The notes below the pieces were generated by a model. It searched no databases, was not told the origin of the DNA, and worked only from the letters and a program-made list of their open reading frames with translations. Shown here piece after piece: positions 38,004-45,821 of a stretch of DNA of 64,000 nucleotides (the stretch's first letter is position 1; every line of letters begins with the position of its first letter). Both the position numbers and the translations under genes were made by a program. The stretch is from Methylocapsa sp. S129. GTDB lineage: Bacteria > Pseudomonadota > Alphaproteobacteria > Rhizobiales > Beijerinckiaceae. The DNA is taken from contig NZ_LMUI01000004.1 in the NCBI RefSeq assembly GCF_009765995.1, forward strand, positions 49,187-113,186. The letters run 5' to 3'.

Positions 38004-38308
38004 CGATGTTCACGATTCAGTCCATCGCCATCTTCCTATTCACGTCGCTGGGCGCGTTCTTGCTGTGGCTTAGATTAAAATATGGTGGCAATTTATTTAC
38101 GCAGGTCGATGGCATCTTTAACGAAATTATTGATAATTTTCAATATCGTATGATCCCGAAAATGTTATTTTTCGTCATACTTGGGGCAATATTATCGATT
38201 ATTATAGTAGGGCCGAAAACTTACAGGCAGGCCGTGGCGGCGGGCGCGGCGTGCACAGTTATGTTGGGTGATTTGGTCCCTGCCGAGACTAAAAGAAAGA
38301 CACGCTGA
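38000..38308 (+). CDS. small membrane protein, gene 2 of the operon
   Basis: A 102-residue protein with two membrane helices, FTIQSIAIFLFTSLGAFLLWL and MLFFVILGAILSIIIVG, and a short third hydrophobic patch (AVAAGAACTVMLGDLV). Both ends are polar. It is not a recognised holin, though the size would permit one; the position inside a conserved three-gene overlap with soluble partners argues for an accessory complex. It overlaps the genes on both sides (ATGA and TGATG). Confidence 0.65.
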   Translation: MTMFTIQSIAIFLFTSLGAFLLWLRLKYGGNLFTQVDGIFNEIIDNFQYRMIPKMLFFVILGAILSIIIVGPKTYRQAVAAGAACTVMLGDLVPAETKRKTR

Positions 38309-39039
38309 TGGAATACCTTTTTTCAGTGGCTAAAAATAATCGAGTACGCGGCGTTATTTTAAATGCAACTGTTTTGCTTTTATTCGCTGCCGCGTGGGTA
38401 TCCGATGAATGGCCACAGCTTACCATCCCATCTCTTCTAGCTGCTTTTGTCGTGATCGGCGGTGAGGCGGCCGTCTTGTACCTATTGGCGACGAAGGTGC
38501 GGTCGGAAGCTGGCGCTAAAACCCAGTCTCAGGAGATCGTCAACACCCACGTGCATCATGATCATGTTGCTATCAGCCAGTCGACGGGCATCGTGGATGA
38601 GTACCGTGAGCTTGAGGCGTCGAGTGAACGGGATTTGGTTCTGTTCCTTAACCGTCACCATCACGCGATGCTAAAGCGCCGCCGGATGGCTTACGCGCCG
38701 CGTCCTCGTGCATCGCAGGCTTCGACATGGGCTTTGGCTGCTCTAAATGATGACCGCTCCCAATTTTTTGCTGTGATTAAAAGCCAAGATGGATGGACTG
38801 CCGGAGAGATAGAGGCGCGCCGCGCGCTGAATTCAGAATTGGCAAAATGGAAAGCCTTTCCCGACGGTAGCGAAGCTTTCAGAATTGAGGCGGGCGCGTT
38901 CATGATTGAGTATTTTCATGGTCGCACCAACATTCGGGTGTTGGATTCTACTAAGGTGACGGTCGAAGGCTCTACTCGCGGGTCGAAGCTCAAAACGTCT
39001 CCGCTGTCGTCTGATTTTTGCGCGCCGGTCTATCAATAA
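38308..39039 (+). CDS. membrane-anchored protein, gene 3 of the operon
   Basis: A 243-residue protein with two N-terminal membrane helices ([17 protein letters not shown] and [19 protein letters not shown]) and a cytosolic domain of about 170 residues. That domain has a His-rich patch ([12 protein letters not shown]), a basic helix ([15 protein letters not shown]) and a strand-rich end. I do not recognise it. Together with genes 1 and 2 it makes a compact soluble-plus-membrane set like many phage-borne defence or superinfection-exclusion modules; this is inference from architecture. Confidence 0.65.
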   Translation: MEYLFSVAKNNRVRGVILNATVLLLFAAAWVSDEWPQLTIPSLLAAFVVIGGEAAVLYLLATKVRSEAGAKTQSQEIVNTHVHHDHVAISQSTGIVDEYRELEASSERDLVLFLNRHHHAMLKRRRMAYAPRPRASQASTWALAALNDDRSQFFAVIKSQDGWTAGEIEARRALNSELAKWKAFPDGSEAFRIEAGAFMIEYFHGRTNIRVLDSTKVTVEGSTRGSKLKTSPLSSDFCAPVYQ

Positions 39040-39061
39040 GCGCGGACGTACCGTCGCGGGT

Positions 39062-39286
39062 GTGATGTTCGGTGTGGTGGTAGGATACGTCCGACCCTGT
39101 CGTGACCATCCAATTCGCCGTTCCCGGCGGTGGCTTGCTGGTCATGAGAGCGACGGCGGCGATACCGCCAAGCAGAACATCGCCTGCTCATTTTGCGGAA
39201 GGAGCGCTCCCGAGGTGCGGCTAGGCGCCGGTCCGTCGGTTTTCATTTGCAATGAATGCGTCGAGATATTTCATAAGATTCCTTAG
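39062..39286 (+). CDS. orphan ClpX-type C4 zinc-finger protein
   Basis: A 74-residue protein whose second half is a zf-C4_ClpX domain: [30 protein letters not shown], with the CxxC...CxxC ligands intact. The AAA+ part of ClpX is absent. The first 38 residues ([13 protein letters not shown]...) are unlike the family, so the true start may be later or the gene may be a truncation. In ClpX this domain dimerises and binds adaptors and substrates, so a free copy could act as a decoy or adaptor. Confidence 0.55.
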   Translation: MMFGVVVGYVRPCRDHPIRRSRRWLAGHESDGGDTAKQNIACSFCGRSAPEVRLGAGPSVFICNECVEIFHKIP

Positions 39287-39361
39287 CCGAGCATAGGCTT
39301 CGATCGGAGGCCGCTCGCCGCAGCAGAACACGTCCGGCGCCCCAACGACCACCCGCCGGCC

Positions 39362-40468
39362 TCACGCTCCAACCAACGCATAGCTCGTGCTCCGCCCCCC
39401 GCCCGGCTCCCTCACGAGAAGGCCGCGCTTCACGAGATCGTCGATGTCGCGCAGCGCACTGTCTTGCGAGCACTTGGCGAGCGCGGCCCATTTCGAAGTG
39501 GTGAGCTTGCCAAAAAATCCGTCGAACAGAAGAGCGATCATCGCACGCTGACGGTCATTGAACGCGGCGCCCGCATGCGTCTCCCAGAAGCGCGCCTTCC
39601 TGAGAACGGACGCCAGCGCTTGCTCCGCGCCGGCGAAGGCGCGGTTGAGGCAATCGAGAAACCAGATAAGCCAGGCCGTCACGTCGAGATCGCCCTTCTG
39701 CGTCTGCTCAAGAATGTCGTAATAGGCCTTGCGCTCCAGACGGATCTGCGCCGACATGCTGTAGAAACGCTGGGCGCTTTGCTCAGAACGGGCGAGGGCC
39801 ATATCCGCGATCGCGCGCGCGATGCGCCCATTGCCGTCGTCGAACGGATGGATGGTCACAAACCAGAGATGGGCGAGCGCCGCCTTCAGCACGGGATCGA
39901 TCGCGCTCTTGCCGTTGAACCATTTCAGAAAGGCTTGCATTTCGCGGTTCAATATCTTCGCGACTGGCGCCTGATAATGGACGCGCTCGCGCCCGATTGG
40001 CCCCGACACGACTTGCATCGGTCCCTTCTCGTCGTTGCGCCATACGCCGACGACGATGCGGCTCATGCCGCTGCGCCCCGTCGGGAACAAAGCGGCGCGC
40101 CAATCGAACAATCTTTCGGCGGTCAGCGGGTCGGCAAATTTCTGCGTCGCGTCGAGCGTCATTTCGACGATGCCTTCGACATGGCGATCGGCGGGCGCCA
40201 GGGCGCCGATGTCGACGCCGAGACGGCGCGCGAGCGAGGAGCGCACCTGCGCCCTGTCGAGGATCTCGCCCTCGATCTCGCTGGATTTGAGGACTTCCTC
40301 GGTCAGGGTTTGCAGAACGGCTTCCGTCCTGAGCGGGAACCCGAGGCCTTCCATGCGCCCGATCAGCCGCCCCTGCTGGTAGCGGACGTCGACAAGCCGC
40401 GCGGCGATGGCGTCATCGCGCCAGTGGAAGGCGGGCCAAGGCGGCAATTCGTGAATATAGGTCGTCAA
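39362..40468 (-). CDS. Fic-family AMPylase-like protein (DUF4172-Fic-wHTH)
   Basis: A 368-residue Fic protein. The N-terminal DUF4172-type domain (YIHELPPWPAFHW, QGRLIGRMEGLGF) includes the inhibitory motif SSEIEG (62-67), making it a self-inhibited class II enzyme. The complete active site HPFDDGNGR is at 207-215. The last 70 residues form a winged helix (LTTSKWAALAKCSQDSALRDIDDLVKRGLL). Fic enzymes transfer AMP or other nucleotide moieties to protein hydroxyls. Translation starts at a TTG. A palindromic half-site array lies upstream. It is a cargo gene on the opposite strand to the virion genes. Confidence 0.9.
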   Translation of the reverse strand: MTTYIHELPPWPAFHWRDDAIAARLVDVRYQQGRLIGRMEGLGFPLRTEAVLQTLTEEVLKSSEIEGEILDRAQVRSSLARRLGVDIGALAPADRHVEGIVEMTLDATQKFADPLTAERLFDWRAALFPTGRSGMSRIVVGVWRNDEKGPMQVVSGPIGRERVHYQAPVAKILNREMQAFLKWFNGKSAIDPVLKAALAHLWFVTIHPFDDGNGRIARAIADMALARSEQSAQRFYSMSAQIRLERKAYYDILEQTQKGDLDVTAWLIWFLDCLNRAFAGAEQALASVLRKARFWETHAGAAFNDRQRAMIALLFDGFFGKLTTSKWAALAKCSQDSALRDIDDLVKRGLLVREPGGGRSTSYALVGA

Positions 40469-40497
40469 TCTCCGCGCCCCATGCGGAGATTACGCCT

Positions 40498-40604
40498 GCT
40501 ATTCCCCGCAAATGCAAATTATTCGCCGCATAATCCGCGGTAAATAAGGTAGCTATTCGCCGCAAGAGCGAATTTATTATCCGCAAATCGCGCGGTGAAT
40601 AAGG
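40498..40604. promoter_or_regulatory. operator array upstream of fic: two ~55-bp tandem repeats of TATTCNCCGC dyads
   Basis: Half-sites TATTCCCCGC (40500), TATTCGCCGC (40520), inverted GCGGTAAATA (40538), TATTCGCCGC (40554), an imperfect TTATCCGC (40577), and inverted GCGGTGAATA (40593) are arranged as two direct repeats with a 55-bp period, each framed by a TATTC/GAATA dyad. The array starts 30 bp upstream of the fic start codon. The winged helix of the Fic protein is the natural candidate to bind it. Confidence 0.7.
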
Positions 40605-40680
40605 CAGGGCGGCGACGGAACCAGCGCGGATGGGCGGAGCGGCTTCGCCCGTCGGCCGAGATCGCGCTACAGAGGTTTGC

Positions 40681-40875
40681 TCACCTGAGGGCTTGCCATG
40701 CGGCAATTCTCTTATCGAGAACCTTTGCCGCCTCCTGCGCCGCTTCTCGTTTTGTCGAGAAAGACATTTCAGAGCGATTGTAAGCCTGGGTCGCTTTGAA
40801 AAGCGCCCAACGGAAACGCCCTGGTCTGGAAGAATCCGGTTCTACTCTCACGGTGAATTGGTGATCTTCGCCCAT
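40681..40875 (-). CDS. small basic hypothetical protein
   Basis: A 64-residue protein starting MGEDHQFTVRVEP. RFRWALFKATQAYNRSEMSFSTKREAAQEAAKVLDKRIAAW (split across residues 20-60) gives two strands with a helix, a layout common in small conserved proteobacterial proteins of unknown role. It is about 210 bp upstream of fic on the same strand, beyond the operator array, so it is transcribed towards that array. Confidence 0.5.
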   Translation of the reverse strand: MGEDHQFTVRVEPDSSRPGRFRWALFKATQAYNRSEMSFSTKREAAQEAAKVLDKRIAAWQALR

Positions 40876-41103
40876 GCCTGCACTATGCGGCAAAGCCGCC
40901 ATCGCCGCCAGAACGAAATTCCGCCGCCTATTCAAACTGGTCCGCGACCTGTCGCGGATCGCCATGGCGGCGCCGGAGTCCCTCGATGAATCGAGATTGC
41001 TATTGGCTCTGCAAGGTCCATGATGGACGATGGCGGCGACATATTCAGAGTCCCGACGACGCAACGCCCCTCGTTCCCCTTCGCGGCTTTGGCAGGAGCC
41101 TCC

Positions 41104-41448
41104 ATGCGTGCGATCTCTTCCATCGTCCTGTTGCTCGGGCTTTCGCTATGCGGCGCGGCGGACGCACAAGGCGTCCGGAAGGAGTGCCATGTCATGGATT
41201 TATGCGCCGGCGTGGAGCCGGGCGGCGGCAGGATCATGGATTGCCTGAGGGCGCATAAAGACCAATTGTCCGAGAAATGCGTCATGGCGATCGGTACGGC
41301 GATGTTGAACAGGCCCAGCCGAACCCCGCCAGCGCCCGGCGGACAGCCGCCTGCAGCGTCGCCGGGCGGCCAGGACGATATGGATGAGTCGCCGCCTCCG
41401 GGCGCGCCCGCAGCCGCCCCGCCCGGCCAGGCCCAGCCTCCGAAGTGA
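41104..41448 (+). CDS. secreted cysteine-rich repeat protein
   Basis: A 114-residue protein with a signal peptide (MRAISSIVLLLGLSLCGAADA). The mature part has CHVMDLCAGVEPGGGRIMDCLRAHKDQLSEKC, four cysteines in the spacing of the cysteine-rich repeat (PF00839 type) found in eukaryotic Golgi/FGFR-binding proteins and small alphaproteobacterial proteins. The last 45 residues are Pro/Gly/Ala-rich. The start at 41104 is chosen for the signal peptide. The role is unknown; probably periplasmic. Confidence 0.68.
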   Translation: MRAISSIVLLLGLSLCGAADAQGVRKECHVMDLCAGVEPGGGRIMDCLRAHKDQLSEKCVMAIGTAMLNRPSRTPPAPGGQPPAASPGGQDDMDESPPPGAPAAAPPGQAQPPK

Positions 41449-41594
41449 TGAGGCCGCTCCACTGCTTGCGCGACAGATCATGAGATGTGCGGCGGGCGGA
41501 GCGCTGCCGCGTGAACATGATCGTTGATCGTCGGGTGTTCGCTTGGCTCCCAACTTGCCGAGATTGCCGTTAGGAACAAAACGAGAACATTTTC

Positions 41595-41623
41595 TTGCAT
41601 TGTTACGCGACACCGGGCATAAT
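41595..41623 (+). promoter_or_regulatory. promoter of the NTF2-type immunity gene, copy of the terminase promoter element
   Basis: TTGCAT at 41595-41600 and CATAAT at 41618-41623 are 17 bp apart. The element shares TTGC, TTACGC (41603-41608), GGCATAATC and a following ATTGGA with the promoter at 30351, at matching positions. It lies 54 bp before the gene at 41677. Confidence 0.65.
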
Positions 41624-41676
41624 CGCTAAATTGGAAATGATGTGGCCGTCGCCCGACGCCGGGAAGGTTGACTAAA

Positions 41677-42000
41677 ATGTTCCCCTTCAAAACCGACGAA
41701 GAGCGCCCGGACATGATGGCGCGCCGCGCGGCCGGCATGAAGATCATCACTGACGCGATCGCGCTGGAGATCGCGCGGCTCGTGCTTGTCAAAGAACACG
41801 GCGAAGACGAACTCGAAAAACAAGCGCCGCTGTCTGTTGTTCCCGAAGGCGACACCTGGGTCGTCCGGGGAAGCCGGCCCACAGTCAAAAACTCCGATCT
41901 GCCAAAGTTGGACGGGCCGTTTGAAATGCGTATTTCGCAGTTCACCGGCCAGATTTTTAGCTGCTGCTTTTTATTCGGTATGACGCCGTCGAAGAAGTAG
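41677..42000 (+). CDS. NTF2-fold immunity protein (Imm-NTF2-like)
   Basis: A 107-residue cytosolic protein. TDAIALEIARLVLVKEHGED (helix), then LSVVPEGDTWVVRGSRP and GPFEMRISQFTGQI (strands) match the compact NTF2-fold immunity family of polymorphic toxin systems, whose members bind and block a cognate toxin. The same domain forms the C-terminal half of the protein at 44283. The toxin gene at 42176 follows 175 bp downstream. The ribosome site is GAAGG. Pairing with that toxin is inferred from position. Confidence 0.65.
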   Translation: MFPFKTDEERPDMMARRAAGMKIITDAIALEIARLVLVKEHGEDELEKQAPLSVVPEGDTWVVRGSRPTVKNSDLPKLDGPFEMRISQFTGQIFSCCFLFGMTPSKK

Positions 42001-42175
42001 AGGCGGCGAAATCAAACAGGGATTAGGGCACGGCGTCTCGCGCGCCTTCGCTGCATCACCGAATTGATCCCATCAGCGAGCGGCGCTTTTTCTGCAGCCA
42101 GTACATCTGCGATCAACTGGTCGCCCGACGATACTACGCGCTTTCGTTTCGATACGCGAAGGAGGAGCTCTCGTC

Positions 42176-42844
42176 ATGCACAACACAAGACGACTCCTCG
42201 CCGAACCATTCTCGATTGAACCTTTGCGTGAGCTTCTCGCCAGCCTTCAAAAAGCGCGCGCTGTCGTCGCACTCATGCCTAAGCGCTACTTTCGTAAATT
42301 TGGTTTCGATCCGGCTCAGCCGCGGGATGAAGATGGGCGATGGACGGCCTCCGGCGCGAGTGATGGCAAGAGTCTGATACAGGACGTCGCCTATCAAGGT
42401 GACTTTCATGACGCAGTAAAAAAACAATGGCTAGACTATCTTAACAAGACTGGCGGAATCTGTGTCGACGAAGTTCGATTGACTCTAGCGCCCGTTACCG
42501 CGCGTCTCGATATACTCTGCCAGACGGCGATACGTGGAATATATGTAGGGTTCGAGATTAAGACCGGCGCCGATCCGACGCTGACGCCGCAGCAGATGAT
42601 TGTCTATCCTCATGCGATCGGCGGGGCTGGCGTTAGGTCGCCTGACGCCAAGATCGGCGCGCTCGGTTTACTCCCAGACGTTGAATTACCCCCGATTCCC
42701 ATTCTCTTCATTTACGCCGAAAAGCCCGGTGTCGATTATAGATTTTTTGCTCCCAAGCTTGAGCCGCTTGAAAAGAAACTTGGCGTTTCATCCGGCCGCG
42801 AACTTACTCAATATCCCGACACGTTGCTCCTCGCTGACAGTTAG
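42176..42844 (+). CDS. polymorphic toxin with restriction-endonuclease-like domain (short form)
   Basis: A 222-residue protein behind a strong AAGGAGGAG site. Residues 1-40 are helical, followed by the junction motif FGFDPAQPRDEDGRW (42-56), which in Hyphomicrobiales phage proteins links a particle-borne N-terminal part to a variable C-terminal toxin. The C-terminal part has CVDEVRLTL and VGFEIKTGADPTLTPQQ, a D...ExK nuclease core; the ExK segment and LTPxQ also occur in the toxin at 45822. The short N-terminus suggests a secondary, clipped cassette. The product is probably a DNase. Confidence 0.62.
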   Translation: MHNTRRLLAEPFSIEPLRELLASLQKARAVVALMPKRYFRKFGFDPAQPRDEDGRWTASGASDGKSLIQDVAYQGDFHDAVKKQWLDYLNKTGGICVDEVRLTLAPVTARLDILCQTAIRGIYVGFEIKTGADPTLTPQQMIVYPHAIGGAGVRSPDAKIGALGLLPDVELPPIPILFIYAEKPGVDYRFFAPKLEPLEKKLGVSSGRELTQYPDTLLLADS

Positions 42845-42916
42845 GTAGCAAGTTCGTCGCGGAAATCTTTGCAGCCAGACAGTTAGTCATCTCCGCGCCT
42901 ATCCCCTGGAGCGCCA

Positions 42917-43972
42917 ATGTCCGAACTCAGCCTCTTTCTCCCGATCACCAAAGTCGACGCCGATCAGCGCATCGTCTACGGAATCGCCACCGCCGAGGTC
43001 GCCGATCGCGCGGGCGAAATTTGCGATTACGATTCGACGAAACCTTATTATGAAGCGTGGTCAGCCGAGATGAACGAGGCGAGCGGCGGCAAGTCGCTCG
43101 GCGCTTTGCGTGCGATGCATGGACGCGTGGCGGCAGGCAAGATCACCGACATCGCATTCGACGACGCAGGCAAGCGCATCATGATCGCGGCCAAAATCGT
43201 CGACGACGACGAATGGCGCAAGGTCGAGGAAGGGGTCTACACCGGCTTCAGCCAGGGCGGCCGCTATGTCCGGCGCTGGTCGGACCCCGGCGGCGAGCTG
43301 ACGCGCTACACCGCCGAGCCGCGCGAGATTTCGCTCGTCGACCTGCCCTGCGTGGCGTCGGCGACTTTCGAAGTGATCAAGGACGGAATAGCGCAAAAAC
43401 GCGCCTTCGCCGCGGCCGCGAAAAACGCCGCGCCGACGCAAGGCGACGAGCAGGATAATGAGAATGACGGCGGCGATGCGGCGCAGCGTCTCGCCGCGCT
43501 CGTGCAGCTCGTCGCCATGGCGCGCGCGCTGAGCCGGCAATTGAGCGCCGAAGCGGAGGCGCTCGCCGCCCAGATCGGCGGCGACCCGGCGCCGGACGCG
43601 CTGCAAGCCAACGACGATGATTTGCAAGCTTCGAAGATCGCAGCGCCGCCGGCCTCGCCGGCAGCCGCGGAGCCTATCCCCTCCCTCGCGCTCGCCAAGG
43701 CGCTCGGCGAGACGGCGGCGCTGCGAACCCGGCTCGACGAACTGACGCCCGGCCTCGCCGCTCTGTCCTCGCGCATCGCCGCGCTCGAAGCGCAGCCGCT
43801 CCCCGCCAAGGCCGCGTTGCGCGCGGTTTCCAAATCGGCCGACGGATTGAGCAGCGAGGGCGCGGCGCCCGTCGACGAAGCGATCCGCCGCCTCGCCGCG
43901 CTGCCGGCTAGTGAGCGCGCTTTGGCGCTGACGAAGCTCAGCCTCGCCAATCCGATTGCGGGGCGGTTTTGA
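42917..43972 (+). CDS. prohead protease with scaffold-like C-terminal region
   Basis: A 351-residue protein between the portal block and the major capsid gene. The N-terminal 160 residues resemble the HK97/U35 prohead protease family: IVYGIATAEVADRAGEICDY, the possible catalytic His in LRAMHGRVAAGK, VYTGFSQGGRYV, and EISLVDLPC with a candidate nucleophile Ser. The C-terminal 190 residues are Ala/Glu-rich with coiled-coil character (LAKALGETAALRTRLDELTPGL), fitting an internal scaffold that the protease removes during capsid maturation. Confidence 0.8.
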   Translation: MSELSLFLPITKVDADQRIVYGIATAEVADRAGEICDYDSTKPYYEAWSAEMNEASGGKSLGALRAMHGRVAAGKITDIAFDDAGKRIMIAAKIVDDDEWRKVEEGVYTGFSQGGRYVRRWSDPGGELTRYTAEPREISLVDLPCVASATFEVIKDGIAQKRAFAAAAKNAAPTQGDEQDNENDGGDAAQRLAALVQLVAMARALSRQLSAEAEALAAQIGGDPAPDALQANDDDLQASKIAAPPASPAAAEPIPSLALAKALGETAALRTRLDELTPGLAALSSRIAALEAQPLPAKAALRAVSKSADGLSSEGAAPVDEAIRRLAALPASERALALTKLSLANPIAGRF

Positions 43973-44072
43973 GGGGGCGTGGGCGTCGATGAACTTCTCG
44001 ACGCCCTCAATTCTCACCTGGCTCGCGCTGGCCCCAGCGTCAGAAACCCATTGATCGCTTGGATGCAATTAT

Positions 44073-44167
44073 GCGCGGGAGGAATTCGAACTCAAGGACG
44101 ACCGCATACGCGGTCGCCTCCGGCGGCGGCCCGAAGGGCCGTCCTTGAGTTCGAATTCCTCCCGCGC
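44073..44167. repeat. large cloverleaf-like inverted repeat
   Basis: Perfect 28-bp arms at 44073-44100 and 44140-44167 enclose two further hairpins, ACCGC/GCGGT (44101-44114) and GGCCC/GGGCC (44129-44141, sharing its edge). The element lies in the 310-bp gap 43973-44282, 100 bp after the protease gene and 116 bp before the immunity-like gene at 44283. It could be a terminator, a REP/MITE-type mobile repeat or a recombination site. The rest of the gap shows only a poor promoter-like TTGCTT/TATCGT pair at 44220-44248. Confidence 0.75.
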
Positions 44168-44282
44168 TCCGCTCCGCCAAGCAAACAATGAAAAACTCTG
44201 CTTCAAGTAACATTAGTTCTTGCTTTGTTCTTTTCCACAATCTATCGTCGCGCTGCTTTCCGTATCGTGACGTGCGTGTCCA

Positions 44283-45047
44283 ATGATCGACATTCGCCAA
44301 ATCATCGCGGGACTGGCGCGGGTGACGCCTGCGGTCGACTTTCCCAACGCGAACGCCATCGCCGCGGCCCTCAGCCTGGAAATGGCCTACGCCAGCGTGG
44401 CGAATATGAAGGGCGGCAACCTGATCGTCCGAGGCGCGCTCTTGGATGATGGAACAGGAATCCAAATCATCGCAGCGCTCTCGCCAAGGCGCGAATTATT
44501 TCTGTCGTTCGAGGATTCCCGGCTGCCCTATCGCGACATCGAAGGTGAGGTGTTTGGCGACGACCAGCACATTCAAAAGTCGCGGGCGAGCGAGGGCTTC
44601 GCAATCGTCTTTTATCGCGATGGCCTCGAATTCGCTATTACGGCGGATTCACCCGACGACGTCGTAGACGCGATATTTTGCAGAACGCCAAATCCGCGAA
44701 GACAACCGCACAATCAGCTATCCGAGCAGCCGGCGCGAGGGACAGACAAGCATGATTCCCGCTGGGACGCTTCGATGGTGGTTCACGCCGCGCGCAACAG
44801 GCCTCTGATTTCGCGTGAGACCGCGCTCGAAGTCGCCAGACGGGTATTTTGCGACTTCCTCGGCACGAAGAGAGACGAACTGCAAGAGCCCTTGCTGATC
44901 GAAGAGGACGCCGATGTCTGGAAGATACGCGGCGATCGGGCATGGCGGGAATTTATCCCCGGCGTTACAGTCAGCCGCCTCGCCGTGCAGATGAAGATCG
45001 CGAAAATCGACGGCGCCATCCTCTCCTTCGTTCCCGGTCCCATGTAG
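44283..45047 (+). CDS. fused immunity-like protein: DIRQ-family domain + NTF2-fold immunity domain
   Basis: A 254-residue cytosolic protein of two parts. Residues 1-130 are a paralogue of the 142-residue protein at 36651 (IDIRQIIAGL, LPYRDIEGEVFGDDQ, SEGFAIVFYRDGL). Residues 170-254 (SRETALEVARRVFCDFLGTK, EEDADVWKIRGDRAW, LAVQMKIAKIDGAILSFV) match the NTF2-type immunity fold of the protein at 41677. They are joined by a polar linker. It heads a run of immunity-like genes upstream of the toxin at 45822. Two immunity domains in one chain could neutralise two toxins; this is inference. Confidence 0.65.
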   Translation: MIDIRQIIAGLARVTPAVDFPNANAIAAALSLEMAYASVANMKGGNLIVRGALLDDGTGIQIIAALSPRRELFLSFEDSRLPYRDIEGEVFGDDQHIQKSRASEGFAIVFYRDGLEFAITADSPDDVVDAIFCRTPNPRRQPHNQLSEQPARGTDKHDSRWDASMVVHAARNRPLISRETALEVARRVFCDFLGTKRDELQEPLLIEEDADVWKIRGDRAWREFIPGVTVSRLAVQMKIAKIDGAILSFVPGPM

Positions 45048-45065
45048 GATCAAGCTGGGGCATTC

Positions 45066-45458
45066 ATGACGATCGAACAGCTCGATGTGATCGACATTGT
45101 CACGATAAATGATGCCGCAAACGAAGTGCGACTGTTCATCAGCGACCATCTGCCGTGGGATGTCGATGAGGGCGAGCATCTCTTGTTGTTGCAGAGCAAG
45201 CTCAATTTGTACCTCCACGTAATCGAGAGCGGCCAACTCTACGAGCAATGCCCCCGATCGATCGGAAGAGATGTCATCATAGAGATAGCGCCGATATTTC
45301 CGCTGAGCGCGCAGGCGCAAAGGCTTTTTGTTCTGTGTCAGGGCGTAGTACGCAATGCCGGTTTTGACTTGCGCATCTGGAATGGCTTTGCGGAAGACGA
45401 TCGAACGTCCGCCCCGATAGATGGACAACCAGAAGGCATACCGCACGTCAAGCATTAG
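45066..45458 (+). CDS. DUF6572-family protein, putative immunity protein
   Basis: A 130-residue acidic cytosolic protein. MTIEQLDVIDIVTIND, VRLFISDHLPWDVDEGEHLLLLQ, YLHVIESGQLYEQ, and IEIAPIFPLSAQAQRLFVLC follow the DUF6572 pattern, a small family often found beside polymorphic toxins. It is 18 bp after the fused immunity gene, so probably in the same transcript. A close paralogue is fused to the C-terminus of the toxin encoded just downstream (45822). Immunity is inferred. Confidence 0.7.
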   Translation: MTIEQLDVIDIVTINDAANEVRLFISDHLPWDVDEGEHLLLLQSKLNLYLHVIESGQLYEQCPRSIGRDVIIEIAPIFPLSAQAQRLFVLCQGVVRNAGFDLRIWNGFAEDDRTSAPIDGQPEGIPHVKH

Positions 45459-45510
45459 AACCCGATGAACCCCGGTCGAATCGGTTCGCCTTCATTGGCG
45501 AGGGAGCGTA

Positions 45511-45568
45511 GCGACGAAGCAATCCAGACTGAGGCTCTGACAGTCCACGCCTGGATTGGGTTCGCGTG
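45511..45568. repeat. intergenic repeat with AATCCAG/CTGGATT dyad
   Basis: Within the 363-bp gap 45459-45821 there is GCGACGAAGCAATCCAG followed after 22 bp by GCCTGGATTGGG; the 8-bp arms CAATCCAG/CTGGATTG (45520-45527, 45551-45558) make a hairpin. Similar GAAGCAATCCAG stretches are a common dispersed repeat in alphaproteobacterial genomes. The remainder of the gap shows no gene. Confidence 0.4.
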
Positions 45569-45821
45569 ACGAATGCAAGGCGCACGTCGGCCGCTGCTCG
45601 CGATGACAGCCGACCGCGTACGCCATCAATCGTCCGCTCCACGCAGGCGACGTCCGCCTGGGACGCGGCGCGAACATTTTAACAATGGCTTTTTGAACCA
45701 ACGCCGGCGCCGACGCCCCGGAGCGGCGAACGGCTGATCGCGTGCGCCTGGGATAATGACGAACGTCGGTCTCTTCTCGCCGCGCCTCTGAGCCCTACTC
45801 CAACAAACCCCGAGGTTGCCA

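Noticed and set aside
38000..38308. Holin as identity of the two-helix membrane protein
   Set aside because: Size would fit, but no endolysin is adjacent and the gene is locked by overlaps in an operon with its own promoter far from the tail genes.
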